Program-made: the position numbers and the translations under genes
Part shown: positions 6,640-8,264 of the stretch, one piece after another
Position numbering within the stretch: the first letter of the stretch is position 1
How the letters are laid out: each line of letters opens with the position of its first letter
The notes under the pieces: generated by a model
What the model saw: the letters and a program-made list of their open reading frames with translations, nothing else
Databases searched by the model: none
What the model was told of the DNA's origin: nothing
Source: an uncultured Altererythrobacter sp.
GTDB lineage: Bacteria; Pseudomonadota; Alphaproteobacteria; Sphingomonadales; Sphingomonadaceae
Direction of reading: 5' to 3'
Length of the DNA: 8,264 bases
NCBI GenBank assembly: GCA_937950385.1
Contig: CALFEA010000296.1
Span: forward strand, 1-8,264

Positions 6640-8264
6640 CTAGCCCGCCTTCTTCTTCAATCTCCACGCGTGCAGCAGCGGCTCTGTATAACCAGAAGGC
6701 TGCGACACGCCTTTAAACACCAGATCACGTGCGGCGCTAAACGCTGCGCCATTCTCATTGCCGGTAAGCGGGATGTAGGTCGGATCGCCTGCATTTTGCG
6801 CGTCCACTTTCGCGGCCATTCGGGTCAACGAATCCATCACTTGCGCCTCGGTGACAACACCGTGGAGCAGCCAATTGGCCATATGCTGCGAACTGATCCG
6901 CAAGGTTGCGCGATCCTCCATCAGACCGACATCATTGATATCGGGAACTTTGGAGCAACCAACGCCTGCATCAATCCAGCGCACCACATAGCCAAGCAGG
7001 CCTTGCGCATTATTATCGAGCTCATCGCGCAGCTCATCCTCGGACCAATTGGTGCCCTCTGCCAGCGGGATTTGCAGCAGCACATCAACGCTGGGGATGT
7101 CGCCCCAAGACGAAAAAAGGCCTTGCTGAATATCGAACACGTTCTCATTGTGATAATGCAGCGCATGCAAAGTTGCTGCGGTTGGTGAAGGCACCCAAGC
7201 GGTGTTTGCTCCGGCGCGCAAATGGCCGATTTTCTCCACCATCATCTGCCCCATTAGATCAGGCGCGGCCCACATGCCCTTGCCGATTTGCGCCTTGCCA
7301 GACAGGCCGTGTTTCAGGCCAATCCCGACATTGCGCGCTTCATAGGCGGTGAGCCATTCAGAGCCCTTCATCGCGCCTTTACGCATCATTGGGCCGGCCT
7401 GCATGCTAGTGTGCATTTCATCACCCGTGCGGTCGAGGAAGCCGGTGTTGATAAAGACGATCCGGTCACGCACGGCATGAATACAAGCGCCAAGATTAGC
7501 CGAAGTGCGGCGCTCCTCATCCATCACGCCGACCTTGATCGTGTGGCGTTTGAGGCCGAGTAGATCTTCCACTGCATCGAACAGATCATTGGTCAGCGCG
7601 CATTCTTCGGGCCCGTGCATTTTGGGCTTTACGATATAGATGCTGCCTTCACGGCTATTGCCATATTTGGCGCGGCCCTCAACGTCGATCGTGCTGATCG
7701 CGCTGGTAAAGACCGCGTCCATGATGCCTTCGGGAATTTCGCTGCCATCGGGCAAAGTAATCGCTGGATTGGTCATCAAATGGCCGACATTGCGCACGAA
7801 CAAGAGGCTGCGGCCTGATAGGCTGGCGCAGCTACCATCGGCGGCTGTGTAGGTTTTATCGCCGTTCAGCTGGCGGGTCAGCGTCTTACCGCCCTTTTCG
7901 AAACTTTCAGACAGATCGCCGCGGATCACGCCCAGCCAATTGGTATAGGCGAGGAGCTTATCCTCGGCATCAACCGCTGCGACCGAATCCTCGCAATCAG
8001 CAATCGTGGTGAGCGCGCTTTCGACCATAATATCGGCAATGCCCAAAGCATCGCCGCGCCCAATGGGGCTATCCGCATCAAACACCACTTCGATGTGCAG
8101 ACCGTTGTTTTTGAACAGGCGTCCCTTTTCCGTCTCGCCGATATATTGGCTTTCATCAGCAATCGCGATGCCGCCGGTTGCGTCCGTTAGGTCAGCCCAG
8201 CTGCCTGATGCCAATGGCACCGCTTGGTCCAAAAATTCACGCCCGCGCGCAATCACTGCATCGC
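6640..8264 (-). CDS. glcB: Malate synthase G (partial, N-terminus beyond the window)
   Basis: Malate synthase G condenses glyoxylate with acetyl-CoA to give malate, the second glyoxylate-bypass step, letting cells grow on acetate or glycolate. About 540 C-terminal residues are visible. The frame runs off the right edge: the codon at 8254-8256 is an internal valine (GTG) preceded by Asp-Ala codons, not the true start. About 170-180 N-terminal residues are missing compared with the roughly 720-residue family. Motifs in order include [107 protein letters not shown] and the C-terminal [12 protein letters not shown]. By motif alignment from memory to E. coli GlcB, the catalytic Arg338 is at 7792-7794, Mg2+ ligands Glu427 and Asp455 at 7516-7518 and 7432-7434, catalytic base Asp631 at 6913-6915, and Cys617 at 6955-6957. 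All are kept, so the enzyme should be active. It converges on the SRPBCC-like gene. Confidence 0.97.
   Translation of the reverse strand, partial: DAVIARGREFLDQAVPLASGSWADLTDATGGIAIADESQYIGETEKGRLFKNNGLHIEVVFDADSPIGRGDALGIADIMVESALTTIADCEDSVAAVDAEDKLLAYTNWLGVIRGDLSESFEKGGKTLTRQLNGDKTYTAADGSCASLSGRSLLFVRNVGHLMTNPAITLPDGSEIPEGIMDAVFTSAISTIDVEGRAKYGNSREGSIYIVKPKMHGPEECALTNDLFDAVEDLLGLKRHTIKVGVMDEERRTSANLGACIHAVRDRIVFINTGFLDRTGDEMHTSMQAGPMMRKGAMKGSEWLTAYEARNVGIGLKHGLSGKAQIGKGMWAAPDLMGQMMVEKIGHLRAGANTAWVPSPTAATLHALHYHNENVFDIQQGLFSSWGDIPSVDVLLQIPLAEGTNWSEDELRDELDNNAQGLLGYVVRWIDAGVGCSKVPDINDVGLMEDRATLRISSQHMANWLLHGVVTEAQVMDSLTRMAAKVDAQNAGDPTYIPLTGNENGAAFSAARDLVFKGVSQPSGYTEPLLHAWRLKKKAG

Noticed and set aside
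6449..6667. 72-codon minus-strand frame covering the convergent gap
   Set aside because: It overlaps the ends of both neighbouring genes, has no supported ribosome binding site, and has no recognisable motif.
6670..7188. 172-codon plus-strand frame opposite glcB
   Set aside because: It is antisense to well-conserved malate synthase motifs (including the catalytic Asp region), and its His/Ile-rich product resembles no protein I know.

Overview
This window looks like core chromosome from an alphaproteobacterium, most likely the order Sphingomonadales and plausibly an Erythrobacteraceae-type marine or freshwater member. That placement is inferred from protein character and gene order; no database search was run. 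The moderately high GC, the alphaproteobacterial LptD and SurA styles, two TTG starts and the block lptD-surA-pdxA-rsmA all fit it. No mobile element, CRISPR array, tRNA, rRNA or phage gene is visible. I did not find a clearly new biological system.

Layout. Bases 1-5917 hold four plus-strand genes: lptD (outer-membrane LPS translocon), surA (periplasmic chaperone for outer-membrane proteins), pdxA (vitamin B6 synthesis) and rsmA/ksgA (16S rRNA dimethyltransferase). The last three are tightly packed: surA and pdxA share a 4-base overlap, and pdxA and rsmA overlap by at least 20 bases. A 148-base gap between lptD and surA contains a possible short leader ORF and two small inverted repeats. Bases 5918-5995 are a short gap with a TTAACC direct repeat and a strong Shine-Dalgarno sequence. 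It precedes a 175-codon gene (5996-6523) whose product resembles the SRPBCC/START-like ligand-binding fold. A 116-base convergent gap with a long imperfect hairpin follows. The minus strand from 6640 to the window end is the C-terminal three quarters of glcB (malate synthase G), cut by the window edge.

How the genes fit together. SurA is the chaperone that helps LptD reach the BAM machinery in well-studied proteobacteria, so their adjacency is functional as well as positional. PdxA and RsmA are housekeeping passengers in the same conserved cluster, as in Escherichia coli. GlcB is unrelated to the cluster: it serves the glyoxylate route for growth on two-carbon compounds. The points most worth a second look are the surA leader, the loss of the canonical parvulin histidine in SurA, the reduced cysteine set of LptD, the near-CtrA-like repeat before the SRPBCC-like gene, and that gene's unknown role.
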